NCBI GenBank assembly: GCA_033675545.1
Contig: JAWDGP010000503.1
Span: forward strand, 553,659-617,658
From: Elysia crispata
Lineage: Eukaryota > Mollusca > Gastropoda > Plakobranchidae
Length of the DNA stretch: 64,000 nt
Reading direction: 5' to 3'
Part shown: in pieces, positions 42,501 through 52,261 of the stretch
Layout: the number at the start of each line of letters is the position of its first letter
Numbering within the stretch: the first letter of the stretch is position 1
The notes under the pieces: generated by a model
The model's database searches: none
What the model was told of the DNA's origin: nothing
The model's input: the letters and a program-made list of their open reading frames with translations, nothing else
Program-made: the position numbers and the translations under genes

Positions 42501-44059
42501 AAAATTCATCTAAACAGCTGTTTGTTTAAAATATGCTGAGTAAACATTGACTATTTTTCACTCGAAACTTTCATCAATTCTCAAGGCAAAAAAGCTGCGC
42601 AAAATATATTTGATGGATACAAACATTTTATTCCTGGGTCTATAACTGTTTTGAAGTAAGATTCTTTCTAAACAAGCTCAGCTCAAAGTAACTTTTCATT
42701 TAATGTAGACTAGAGCCACTCCTACAATGGAGTCATTTCTTGGAGTATCAAATACCGTTCACATAGAGGTATTGGGGACTCTTGGTATTATCAATAATTA
42801 TGTCAATGTTTAGGTGTTAGGGTCTTATCATTTCAAAAACAAAATCTCAAAAGTAAAAAAAATTATCTTTCCAAAAAACAAAGTTCCTCTTGGAATCTTC
42901 TAAGGACTAATTTCATGTTCTAACTTATTTTTATTTACATTTTGGTTCCTAGCACATTCAAGAAAAATATTAGCTCCAATCATAAATTTATTTACCAAAA
43001 TATGAAATATAACTGAATGAGTTCACTGGCTTACCTTGTCAGAAGTTGGATCAAGCTCAATGCATGCATTTGAATTTGAAAGTACTGCTGTAAAATCTTT
43101 CATTTCCATTGCACAAGAAGCAATCACTAAGTGAATGTGAAAAAGGTCTTTTCTACTAAAAATCTCAGCAAAAGTTAAATTTTCAAATAGCTGATGTACT
43201 CGCAAAGCACAATTGAGACACTGAGAAGCTCTTTTATAGTTGTATACTTCCAAAAAGAAATTTGAATCCTCCTTTAAACAATTGCACAATGCTTCAAAAA
43301 CATAGGTTTCCATTGAGCTGATTTCTGTGGAGCAAAGCAAACCCACAGGTTATTTAATTTCTCATAACGCCTTATCAAAGAAAACTGGTTGATCCAAAAT
43401 AAATCAAGAATTATGTACAAAGAAAGAAAGAGAGAGAGAGAGACCAGGAGAGATTGACAGACATATACAACCATACAAAAAGAGACAGAGAGAGAAACAT
43501 AGAGAGAGCCTGAACATGTGAGGAAAAGAAAAGAAAAGAAGGAGCAAAAATTCTGTTATTGATAAAAGAAATGTGCACATTCTATTGTCATGTACATGCT
43601 TTTTTAATGATGTAAATAAAGTTTCAGTCACCTTTTCAATTGAAAAAGCTGCTAAAAAAAATTAGCTGAAAGCGATATAAAAGAAAGTAAGAAGGTGCTT
43701 AAAAGTTTTCTTTAACTGTTGGCTCTTTTAGTCTATTTACAGACAGAGAAAAATTTATCATGTGTTTTACAACAGATTTCTCACAGGATGTAAATTGTTT
43801 ACTTCCCCCTACTTCCAAAATCTTTTCCCATAACTTTGAACATTAAAAGAAATAGCAAATATTCCAGCAAACTTTATTTTAATAAAAAAAAAAAAAAAGA
43901 ACCTACTGTGTGGATTAACATTTTGTTTAAATACTGGTATAAAATTCACTGTTCTAGGCCCACAAACACCAGATATGGTGTCAACGAGTTTCAACAGGGT
44001 ATCAGAAGGTGGTTCCATTGATATATTTGGTTTTTTCAGCTGTTATAGTCATATATAAT
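1..44059 (-). CDS. TRANK1: TRANK1-like TPR and ankyrin repeat protein, 5' 23 exons (gene continues past base 1)
   Basis: Multi-exon gene read right to left. I chained exons only where the acceptor AG, donor and reading phase agreed. The 23 coding pieces give 4,222 nt, about 1,407 codons, with no internal stop. The start ATG is at 44018-44016; an in-frame TAA lies at 44045-44043, so the start is well supported. Domain order: TPR (residues ~90-175), ankyrin (~275-400), TPR (~405-515), ankyrin (~585-745), Ser-rich linker (~755-800), TPR (~800-910), ankyrin (~1020-1150), Lys/Thr-rich linker (~1155-1200), then further ankyrin (~1340-1407). TPR-ANK alternation ahead of a large unseen C-terminus is typical of TRANK1, whose vertebrate member also has a helicase-like NTPase region. 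The function is poorly known, and TPR and ANK repeats usually mediate protein binding. The assignment rests on architecture; another TPR-ANK family is possible. The reading frame looks intact. Confidence 0.8.
392..500 (-). CDS. TRANK1-like exon 23, ankyrin repeat
   Basis: Acceptor AATTTTCAG|GTG and donor CCAG|GTTTGG, phase 0 in and phase 1 out. It encodes 36 residues: a canonical ankyrin repeat with LLDLGADPSNLSLSEGDTPL, then HVAV. The next exon must lie to the left of this window or within 1-390; I see no convincing exon in 1-390. Confidence 0.87.
501..1285. other. Intron 22, no gene seen
   Basis: AT-rich non-coding DNA between exons 22 and 23. It contains a short GC-richer patch with GATTCGCGAAGTGAATC (700-718), a near palindrome. 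Nothing else is recognised. Confidence 0.7.
1286..1469 (-). CDS. TRANK1-like exon 22
   Basis: Acceptor TTTGTCAG|A and donor GGAAG|GTGAGG, phase 2 in and phase 0 out. It encodes 61 residues with DELVKLLVSHGAEKGTALQK, an ankyrin helix pair, continuing into exon 23. Confidence 0.82.
1864..1969 (-). CDS. TRANK1-like exon 21
   Basis: Acceptor TATTAAAG|AT (weak pyrimidine tract) and donor TACAA|GTTTGA (weak). It encodes 35 residues including VDFQEVVLIAAEAKRWAHL, an ankyrin-like helix. The exon is accepted because phase 1 in and phase 2 out match its neighbours and its composition is coding-like. Exact ends are less certain than for the others. Confidence 0.65.
1970..4000. other. Intron 20, no gene seen
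   Basis: AT-rich, with a GC-richer block at 3335-3465 (CATATGGCTGTAGCCTGTCT and neighbours) that looks like an old dispersed repeat. A GA-rich patch at 3921-3950 lies close to the exon 20 donor. Confidence 0.65.
4001..4111 (-). CDS. TRANK1-like exon 20
   Basis: It encodes 36-37 residues that begin LVQIVKANHKQDDRHKMF, a basic helical stretch. Two acceptors 6 nt apart (starts 4111 and 4105) both keep the frame. Donor CCAG|GTAGCT, phase 1. Exon 19 joins in phase 1. Confidence 0.72.
4524..4775 (-). CDS. TRANK1-like exon 19, charged linker
   Basis: Acceptor ACTTTTAG|CA and donor CTTA|GTAAGT. It encodes 84 residues: a Lys/Pro/Thr/Ser-rich unstructured linker, then CDECERLLENADRCTNYRNQ. The linker has no ankyrin or TPR pattern. 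An earlier GT at the AG|GTGCAC site gives phase 2 and does not connect to exon 20, so the later donor is preferred. Confidence 0.75.
4776..7068. other. Intron 18, no gene seen
   Basis: AT-rich non-coding DNA. The first ~150 nt after the exon 18 donor are still an open frame in register with the exon. Confidence 0.65.
7069..7222 (-). CDS. TRANK1-like exon 18, ankyrin repeat
   Basis: Acceptor AACTATAG|GGT. It encodes 51 residues with EVTRLLIESGINVLMARKDG, the same LL-G and KDG pattern as exons 7 and 12. I chose donor CTTG|GTAAAG. The frame stays open for about 50 more codons to a weaker GT at 6912, so retention of that stretch is possible. Confidence 0.75.
7473..7722 (-). CDS. TRANK1-like exon 17, ankyrin repeats (odd donor)
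   Basis: It encodes 83-84 residues with ankyrin motifs: HPRDNYLHAAITLIV and DVDGNTALHWIALCK. Two acceptors 12 nt apart (exon start 7722 or 7710) are both in frame, so a four-residue splice variant is possible. The expected donor reads AAG|GGGAGT, which is AAG|GTGAGT with +2 T replaced by G. The next GT (after 13 T) would add Gly-Ser-Phe-Phe-Phe-Phe in frame. The sequence cannot decide between a GG donor, the downstream GT, or a base error. Confidence 0.78.
7723..9382. other. Intron 16 (left part), no gene seen
   Basis: AT-rich non-coding DNA between exon 17 and the trinucleotide microsatellite. No element could be recognised. Confidence 0.6.
9383..9575. repeat. Compound trinucleotide microsatellite (TGC)n/(CTC)n/(TTA)n
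   Basis: Runs of TGC with TAC interruptions (9387-9436), a CTC/CTT stretch (9438-9470) and about 25 TTA/TCA units (9476-9566) inside intron 16. Long open frames across it in three frames are artefacts of the repeat. Confidence 0.95.
9786..10020 (-). CDS. TRANK1-like exon 16
   Basis: Acceptor CTTGCCAG|AG and donor CAAGG|GTAAGA, phase 1 in and phase 2 out. It encodes 78 residues with helices including LALMYIKEGTFEFWKKAEFG. By position it corresponds to exons 4 and 10 of the earlier modules. Confidence 0.82.
10987..11079. repeat. GAGACA/CA-rich simple repeat
   Basis: Imperfect GAGAGACA units followed by CA dinucleotides in intron 15, about 55 nt from the donor of exon 15. On the transcribed minus strand this is a pyrimidine/GT-rich tract close to the splice site. 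Confidence 0.9.
11135..11294 (-). CDS. TRANK1-like exon 15, TPR helix pair
   Basis: Acceptor ATTCTAG|GGT and donor CTCA|GTAAGC. It encodes 53 residues that begin GHYRVGRACILLNMPKLAVQ, the TPR counterpart of exons 3 and 9. Phase 0 in, phase 1 out. Confidence 0.82.
12711..13815 (+). repeat. Dispersed repeat, plus-strand copy, with tRNA-like A and B boxes
   Basis: Intron 14 copy of a repeat whose inverted partner is at about 33895-34668. Matching blocks include the start (CCCTTTCACTGTGTA), the middle (AAATCTGTCT and GAAAAAAAGCTGG), the tRNA-like part and the 3' tail (CAGATTAGG region). Inside is TAGCTCAAAAGG (13426-13437), an A-box-like site, and CATTCAATCCC (13469-13479), a degraded B box. This copy seems to carry about 330 nt of extra sequence around 12830-13190. 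It may be a composite element containing a tRNA-derived SINE. Confidence 0.7.
14281..14420 (-). CDS. TRANK1-like exon 14, TPR
   Basis: Acceptor TTACACAG|AG and donor TTAAG|GTACTT. It encodes 46-47 residues with AVLYGNCAECHFHMGNNQAF, a TPR helix, and ends LWFK in phase 0. Module 3 has an extra intron here that modules 1 and 2 lack. Confidence 0.82.
14929..15198 (-). CDS. TRANK1-like exon 13, Ser-rich linker and third TPR start
   Basis: Acceptor TTGAAAAAG|AT and donor TTGA|GTGAGT. It encodes 90 residues: a low-complexity Ser/Lys-rich linker, then the first helix pair of a TPR (GGKAYKSHNYDQALKLYMQA). The Ser-rich start looks like an unstructured spacer between modules 2 and 3. Confidence 0.87.
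15199..19691. other. Introns 11-12 around exon 12, no other gene seen
   Basis: Apart from exon 12 (16314-16616), this is AT-rich DNA. Small AGCAGC/AGTAGT runs occur at 17307-17346. Possible frames (17029-17306) lack recognisable domains. Confidence 0.6.
16314..16616 (-). CDS. TRANK1-like exon 12, ankyrin repeats
   Basis: Acceptor TCTTCCAG|TT and donor GAAT|GTAAGG. It encodes about 101 residues with two ankyrin-like units: AEKRSLLHTVCLE and then NPNFRDKHGRRPVDYCKPG. Phase 1 in and out. It closes the second TPR-ankyrin module. Confidence 0.88.
19692..19941. mobile_element. piggyBac-like MITE (TTAA-flanked)
   Basis: Bounded by TTAA at 19692-19695 and 19938-19941. The ends are imperfect inverted repeats: TTAACCCCCTTAGCACGTC on the left against the complement of GACGTGCTAATCTGGTTAA on the right. 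TTAA targets and CCC-starting ends are typical of piggyBac elements. It is 250 bp with no coding capacity and contains the palindrome GCCGAAATTTCGGC at 19862-19875. Located in intron 11. Confidence 0.72.
20474..20668 (-). CDS. TRANK1-like exon 11, ankyrin region
   Basis: Acceptor TTTCTTGCAG|AT and donor AAAAG|GTAATT. It encodes 65 residues ending in an ankyrin repeat with SEEDTPLHALTRLFVRK. Phase 1 in and out. The 5.5 kb intron between it and exon 10 is packed with transposon remnants. Confidence 0.88.
22165..22395. repeat. Degenerate ~65-bp tandem repeat
   Basis: About four imperfect copies of a unit that starts TTGTTGTAAAGTTTGCT and contains GCATGGCTTTGGAGGATAT. The starts lie near 22178, 22245, 22298 and 22358. 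Located in intron 10. No gene is seen in it. Confidence 0.7.
23560..25440 (+). pseudogene. Degenerate retroelement reading frame, interrupted by an insert
   Basis: Two collinear blocks in the same direction read as one decayed protein. Block 1 (about 23560-23815) includes WWSTVEGKEKRDMVV. Block 2 (about 24470-25430) includes QQLQQGQWTNWDNAM, then LSSYKIAFSQGRYT, ADLPEWDGHPRIIKETRLRP and VGARGFIGSSVYDLL. These resemble the C-terminal region of reverse-transcriptase proteins common in invertebrate genomes. Several stops interrupt it; one TGA falls just before ADLPEW. Block 2's last 121 codons are open. The 23820-24460 stretch between the blocks looks unrelated and rich in TTGACTGACT, so it is probably a later insertion. 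Confidence 0.7.
25428..25685 (+). mobile_element. tRNA-derived SINE-like element
   Basis: Begins with a tRNA-like head: A-box-like TTGGCGAAATGG (25430-25441) and B-box-like GGTTTGAATTT (25483-25493), spaced as in a tRNA with an extra arm. An A-rich stretch and a unique body follow, ending near GAAAAACAATCAATC. It abuts the decayed retroelement on its left and a minus-strand RTE-like tail on its right, so three elements are stacked here. Confidence 0.6.
25690..26118 (-). pseudogene. RTE-like endonuclease/reverse transcriptase tail, minus copy
   Basis: Read on the minus strand it encodes YGCEAWTISKQVQRKLEAIE and later EHLVATGMIEGKRNGGKQ, followed by WLKVESVTEALKARRDRDVW and a stop. This pattern (YGCE-W, FLGH-like, EGKR) is the usual C-terminus of non-LTR reverse transcriptases annotated as RTE or jockey-like. 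Stops and a frameshift break the middle. It ends about 118 nt from exon 10. Confidence 0.75.
26236..26376 (-). CDS. TRANK1-like exon 10
   Basis: Acceptor TGTGGCAG|GG and donor GATG|GTAAGT. It encodes 47 residues including EGNWTEVNILLCGPPKFN. Phase 1 in and out. The exon sits between two inverted retroelement tails (25690-26118 and about 26790-27185), an unusual setting for a 141-nt exon. Confidence 0.83.
26790..27190 (+). pseudogene. RTE-like reverse transcriptase tail, plus copy
   Basis: Encodes WFLQRMLSISWSVKKSNKSV, then FGHVMRKEKPEHLVTTRMIE and WLNVG with a stop, then a further in-frame-like tail. It belongs to the same family as 25690-26118 in opposite orientation; about 38 of 40 nt match across the EHLV...EGKR part. 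It lacks the N-terminal endonuclease and the RT core, as expected for a 5'-truncated copy. Confidence 0.75.
28019..28169 (-). CDS. TRANK1-like exon 9, TPR helix pair
   Basis: Acceptor ATTTTTAG|AGC and donor ACAG|GTAAAA. It encodes 50 residues that begin SYLRQGQAYSKLKKYTEACR, a textbook second TPR. Phase 0 in, phase 1 out, matching exons 3 and 15. Confidence 0.88.
29439..29729. mobile_element. piggyBac-like MITE with internal palindromes
   Basis: An 18-bp perfect inverted repeat, TTAACTCATTGTGTGCCA at 29439-29456 and its complement at 29712-29729, includes TTAA at both ends. Inside, two direct copies (29648-29676, 29690-29718) contain the palindrome ATCGACGATACATCGTCGAT or a near match. No coding capacity. 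It sits in intron 8, starting 164 nt after the GC donor. The TTAA termini point to the piggyBac superfamily; the element is non-autonomous. Confidence 0.8.
29894..30147 (-). CDS. TRANK1-like exon 8, second TPR module (GC donor)
   Basis: Acceptor AAAATAG|AT. It encodes 84-85 residues with a clear TPR pattern: RKRSNEALSSNDLSVALDGY and then AILYSNMAAVHLKKKEPKEA. The exon ends at GTGAAG followed by GCAAGT, so the intron starts with GC. Ending here in phase 0 lets FVK join SYLRQGQAYSKLKKY of exon 9, completing a standard TPR. A GT donor 4 nt further on brings in a stop soon after the join. Confidence 0.9.
31383..31515 (-). CDS. TRANK1-like exon 7, ankyrin repeat end
   Basis: Acceptor TTTTCCAG|GTC and donor CCAG|GTAAGA. 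It encodes 44 residues that complete the ankyrin repeat: ILKSLLAKGCVAHKKDLRGK, followed by PHEY. The pattern of LL-G, then KD-G-RP, recurs in exons 12 and 18. Phase 0 in, phase 1 out. Confidence 0.85.
32260..32393 (-). CDS. TRANK1-like exon 6, ankyrin repeat
   Basis: Acceptor ATTGCAG|AA and donor GAG|GTAGGT. It encodes about 45 residues with the ankyrin signature DATDRHNNTPLHAFVRA (N-TPLH). It ends in phase 0 and joins exon 7 inside the same repeat. Confidence 0.85.
32860..32985 (-). CDS. TRANK1-like exon 5, ankyrin-like helices
   Basis: Acceptor ACCAAAAG|GA after a T-rich tract and donor GGAG|GTCTGT. It encodes about 42 residues including WHLKLVDFMVKREADVLK, an ankyrin-like helix pair. Phase 1 in and out. 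The acceptor was chosen by phase; the open frame extends about 60 nt upstream of it. Confidence 0.7.
33895..34668 (-). repeat. Dispersed repeat, minus-strand copy, with tRNA-like A and B boxes
   Basis: Inverted partner of 12711-13815, located in intron 4. On the minus strand it carries TAGCTCAAGAG (34306-34296) and GGGTTCAATCC (34259-34249), a perfect-looking pol III B box. It also shares the downstream segment with AGGTCTAG and TGCCTTGACAGACAGCC and a 3' part with AGATCTAG motifs. The two copies have diverged by many substitutions, so they are not a recent duplication. Confidence 0.7.
35614..35871 (-). CDS. TRANK1-like exon 4, post-TPR region
   Basis: Acceptor TTGACAG|AG and donor AATG|GTGTGT, phase 1 in and phase 1 out, about 86 residues. 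It contains a stretch beginning DWHFILQVLRDQKKF that resembles the start of exon 10 (LTREGNWTEVNILL), so it belongs to the first of the repeated modules. The donor lies in a GTGTGT run; the position chosen is the one that keeps the frame into exon 5. Confidence 0.8.
35872..39644. other. Intron 3, no gene seen
   Basis: 3.8 kb AT-rich intron. Frames such as 36110-36361 and 37645-37926 have no domain pattern and no supporting splice context. GC-richer patches near 38340-38460 and 38880-39090 may be old repeats. Confidence 0.6.
39645..39798 (-). CDS. TRANK1-like exon 3, TPR helix pair
   Basis: Acceptor TTGCACAG|CCA and donor TCAG|GTAAGC. The exon enters in phase 0 and exits in phase 1, encoding 51 residues that begin PYEIAAQAKSFQGDF. 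This continues the TPR of exon 2 and corresponds to exons 9 and 15. It is too short and too fragmented to show as a long open frame, but its position and phase fit exactly. Confidence 0.8.
41643..41946. mobile_element. Possible hAT-like non-autonomous element
   Basis: The ends CAGGGATCTCAA (near 41647) and TTGAGATCCCCG (ending near 41945) are inverted with one mismatch, and CAGGG starts are typical of hAT elements. The interior has GGATTCATGG-like repeats and the palindrome CCACGGAATTCCGTGG. I found no 8-bp target duplication, so this is tentative. Confidence 0.35.
43035..43324 (-). CDS. TRANK1-like exon 2, first TPR module
   Basis: Acceptor CCACAG|AA and donor AAG|GTAAGC. The exon encodes about 97 residues with a helical TPR-like segment ending in the stretch IELDPTSDK. 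The intron interrupts after this Lys in phase 0, the same place as in the two later TPR modules (29894 and 14281). Confidence 0.85.
43425..43512. repeat. GA-rich simple repeat
   Basis: AGAGAG/AGACAGAG-rich tract in intron 1, about 100 nt upstream of the exon 2 acceptor on the transcribed strand, where it reads as CT-rich. It may act as an extended pyrimidine region or be plain simple sequence. Confidence 0.8.
43907..44059 (-). CDS. TRANK1-like exon 1 (start codon exon)
   Basis: Coding part is 44018-43907, encoding 37 residues that begin MEPPSDTLLKL. A CTTTCAG acceptor just upstream of 44059 suggests at least one earlier non-coding exon, which I could not locate. An in-frame TAA at 44045-44043 fixes the ATG. 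Donor CACA|GTAGGT leaves phase 1, which joins exon 2 as a Lys codon. Confidence 0.7.
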
Positions 44060-45779
44060 CTGAAAGAGAACAAAGCAAATAATTCAATGAATAATACTGA
44101 AAGTCAAATATTAGCTAAACAATATTATCCAAAAAAATCAAAATGAAATAAATTCATTTCAAGGAATAATATAAGTACCTTTGTGCACATAATGCAAAGA
44201 AAAAAAAATGTTGGATTTTTTGAAGAGATTGAAAATTTGTCTTTTAAAGAGATGGAAAAAATCCAACACCTGAATTTACATTGAGACATCACAACTTATT
44301 TTGTTCTTGAAAAATTGGTGAAAACCTAAGCAGAAAGTTTGTGACTTAACCTGATTTCATGACTTAGAAATTTCTACATATAGAAAGACCTACTTTATTA
44401 ACATGAAATTAATAGACGGGTGCCACTGCAGCACTGTGATTCAGAAAGGAAAAAGGAGTTATGATTTTTTATTTGGCCAATTCATATCATTTTACACTGC
44501 TATTAGTAATAATAGTCAATTAATTGCACGATAGATAATATTATTAATAATGTGTGATAACATGAATGGCAGTGATTATAGTAATGCTCTTTATGCAGTA
44601 TTTTGAGAATGTATTCCCTTTCAAATTTTTACAAAAAAAAGCCCAGTTTCTACCCCGCTTCTTCTCTGCATTGCATTGTCTCTTAGCCTCTTTGGTGGAT
44701 AGTGAGAGCCATGGTGAACAAGGTCTTTCTGAGATAAAGTATATTACAACCGGTGCTTGTTTGCTAAGAGTGGCAGAAAGCATTGAAGCAAATTGTTCAG
44801 CAGTGAAGATTGCTGTGGGATTTGACTTAAGTGCTTCCTTAAAACTTCCCTAGGACTGAAGGTAGATAAAATGGATATTCACATTGGGAAATTGGAAGAG
44901 AAGACTGATGCCATGATATTTGCTTACTACCTATGGAGAGTAAAGTAAGGAAGATCAATGTATCCTTGTCAGTTTTCATCACAGGGAGGTGGATGTTGTG
45001 GGAGTAGGGAACTGGGCCCTTAGCTCACTGGCCACTACCTATAGGGTATCGTGGTAAGAAGCGAGGACAGTAGATGTAGACCTACTGAGTTTTAATGAAA
45101 GACAGCTTACTTACACTTAAGGTAAAAGGGGACAATTCATCAAAAGGTGAAATTATCTTTAAAATTCCAGCTAAGGGGGAATGGTCCGATAAGGGTGAAG
45201 GGCTCAAGTTAACTGAAAATGATGGAAGGTATGGACCTAAACTTGGGGTAATTTTATTCCAAAATCGGTCTTATGCCCTCATGTCTATCCATCCAACTTT
45301 GTGCACCTTGTCAAAGGTAAGGTTGACCATGGAAGGTGCAGACCGAAGCTTTGAGCTGTCTCTTGTCAAATGAGGGCATTTTTATTGAGGAAACAGCATG
45401 GCTTCTTTACAGAAAATGCGGTGTATGGGGAGGGCCAGGTGCTCACACTGATCTATAAATGCCTGGGGTGAGGGATTTGGAAGTAGAATCGGTCTGGGAA
45501 AGATCAGATGGGGAGGGGTGGCCAAGGTAAAATGTACAAAAATGAACTGTCCTGGGGTGTGTCTACAGTAGGAAGGATTGGCACAGACCACCTGTATTGG
45601 CTGTGCACCCACCAACTGTATACGGATATTATTTTCAAAATTTGGGGAGGTTGATTTATATTTCAAAATAGGGACCACAGGGCCTATTCCTCATCAGGAT
45701 TAACTCTTGTGCGAGTGCCTAGAATTATGTTGCAATGAGGGATAAATTTGTGGTACTTCTTATACAGGGAGGTGTCAGG
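44060..45779. other. Gene-free interval upstream of the TRANK1-like gene
   Basis: This should contain the promoter and any 5' non-coding exon. I cannot locate a convincing TATA box, CpG-rich patch or donor. Open frames at 45095-45373 (plus) and 45382-45678 (minus) abut tail to tail but resemble nothing known. Confidence 0.5.
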
Positions 45780-46275
45780 CTCATCATGGGAAAATGGGAA
45801 GATCTAGTCAGGAGCATTATAGCAAGGGTGGGCCTGGCCAGAGCAGGTTAAGGCACAGGAAGATCTGGCCAGGAGAACTATGGTATGGCAGGGCTAGCCA
45901 GTGTAGTCATGTTAAAGGAGGGCGCAGACAGGGAATTGACTTCACTGAGTATACCTGAGCCTGCAAGGGGCGGTTATATGTGCTTGGGCTCCAACAGATA
46001 TTCCCTTTTACCTGAGCTTGGTAGCTAGTTTATTCAGAAAGGTGAGGAGAGTATAAGTCCTCAAGGTAAAACACATCACAATCCCAGAGGGAGGGACTTG
46101 CAGGGTGCCCAAGTGATACCTACCTAATGCAGGAATGATCTTGTGAGGACTTGGGGGTAGTGCCATACCTACTTGATGCAGGAGGAATCTAGTGAGGAAG
46201 ATGAGGGAGGAGAGGAGATCCCCATGATACCACCCTCATGCAAAAGGAATCTTGTGAGGGATGCAGTACTCTCTA
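45780..46275. repeat. Degenerate tandem repeats, GC-richer block
   Basis: Two families of imperfect repeats: GGAAGATCTGGCCAGGAG-like units at 45795-45910, and three ~60-bp units built on CTACTTGATGCAGGAGGAAT at about 46115, 46172 and 46232. This is the least AT-rich stretch between the gene and the transposon. No gene could be supported here. Confidence 0.6.
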
Positions 46276-46446
46276 AGTACTGGACAGGGTAGTTTTTTTT
46301 ACTTTTTTTCATTAAGAGGGGGTCTTATTGTCAAGGAAGAGGGTGTGGTTTGTTTTGCCTCTACCAATTGCCAGGTTTTTTTGGGGGGAGGGGGAGGGGG
46401 GGCTAGATCTTTCTATAAATAATCTTTTTCATAATGTATATATAGA

Positions 46447-50527
<4,081 letters not shown>

Positions 50528-50570
50528 ATATATATATATATATAAAATTATATATATATATTTTTTTTAA
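50528..50570. repeat. (AT)n microsatellite at transposon end
   Basis: AT repeats with an AAAATT interruption directly after the right TIR of the 3.9 kb element, then T-rich DNA. Together with 46552-46584 this marks the insertion target. Confidence 0.9.
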
Positions 50571-52261
50571 TTTTATTTTCATAGTTCGTATTTCAAATTT
50601 ATAAATGTGAATATCCTTGTGTGGTTTGTTGTTTTGTTGTTGTCACTGACGAAGGCTGAAAGCCGAAAGCTCACTTGTTTTGTTTTGTTTTGTACATTTT
50701 GGAGCTGCATTCTACCTATTTTTTTTTTTTACGGTGCTTCACAACTATTCACAAAGCTCAAATGCGACATTCAAGTTAGTTGATCTTACTTCTACTTCTT
50801 CTACTATTACTAGTAATAATAATAATAATAATAATTCTAAGATCATTAGTTAAAAATGTACTTAACGTAAAAAAAATTAAAACTGTTTTGCAATTCATTC
50901 TTTATTAGATTCAATCAAAAATAGAAGCTTAAGATTGTGGAAGTTAAGCGAAGCCCAACTGATTCCATGAATGCGATAGAAAGAAAGCAGCATTTGCGGA
51001 CGATTGACTTGCCTGGTAGCCCTAGAAATATGTCGGCAAAGCTTCCCTAACTTACCACACCAATGTCACGTAATATGCACTCTTAGTTTTCTTCATATCT
51101 CCATTGCTATCCCTCTGCTACTCTACTACAAGGCTACTAATTCACTTCTGGAGATCGATTTCTTCCACTGTTACCTCTACTGCTTTCCACTATATTGGTA
51201 TCATTATATCTTGGACTCAGAGCACTTCAGTTCAAAACAAAACAAAAAATGCTGTTGAATTCTAGACATACAATTTGGTGTTTTATAAATTATAGATCCT
51301 GATCTGAAAAATATAAAATCTTTCAGTTTCATTTTACTTTCTATTATAAAAGGTTTAGGAGAAAGTTAATTCTGAAGGTCGATTTTACCTCATACTAAAA
51401 AAGTGGAGGCTGCATAATGAGCTTTTCTATCGTCATTGCTAAAAGGCCACTTCAAATCATACAAAAGATTATGAAATCATAGTCATGACTATGAGTAGTT
51501 GAGATTTACTTATAAATACCTAGTTTACTTGAATCACATGTGACATCTAGGTATAGCCACATGTATTTTCCAAATCTAGATCTGGAATCTACATAGTAAT
51601 TATGGTAAAACTAAGATCTCATGTCTAGATCTAGAATCTTGACAATTTATTACAATAATAAACATTCATTAAATATAGCTCTAGATTTAGATCTCGACTT
51701 CTAGATCTTTGTTAAGAATACCAAATCCTCTGGGACAGGTATGAATCTCGGTTCTGTGCATATCTAATCTTGATCTCTAGACTAGATATTAAATTAAGAA
51801 TTTACATTTTGAATGCTGATGGCCAACACAAAAAGCCATTGTTCTAAGTTTAAATGCAAAAAAGACTTAGAACAATGGCTTTTAAGTTTAAATACAAAAA
51901 AGACTTACAGTTACATCCAGATTCCTCACTAAATCTGTATCTAGAGGAGTTTAGATCGTAGATCTTGATTAGATTTAGATCTGTAACTTATACTTGAGAC
52001 TGGGAATGAAAAGTGGAATGAATGTTCGTATCTTCATTGAAATCGAAATGCAGACTATGATTTCAAGCAATAAGGGTCTTTTCCTTAAACCAAGGGAGAT
52101 TTCTCGAAACTGAAACATTTCACATCATTTCCAGCAACTTTCCTGCTAGGCGAGGCCTATGTTCTAATTTTATCATTTTCGGCGCCACGCAAAGTTCGCA
52201 GAAAAGGGGAAATACCACTGTTTATTTTTAGATAAGTAGAACCGAATGTAGGTGGAGTATA

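Noticed and set aside
45095-45678. Two convergent frames of 92 and 98 codons.
   Set aside because: No domain, no similar neighbour and no splice context; the area is degenerate repeat.
50640-50680. CTGACGA...GAAA looks like a hammerhead ribozyme core.
   Set aside because: The GGC/GCC helix between the cores is only three pairs and the flanks that should form stem I (GTTGTTGTCA and the downstream bases) do not pair; no cleavage site context is present.
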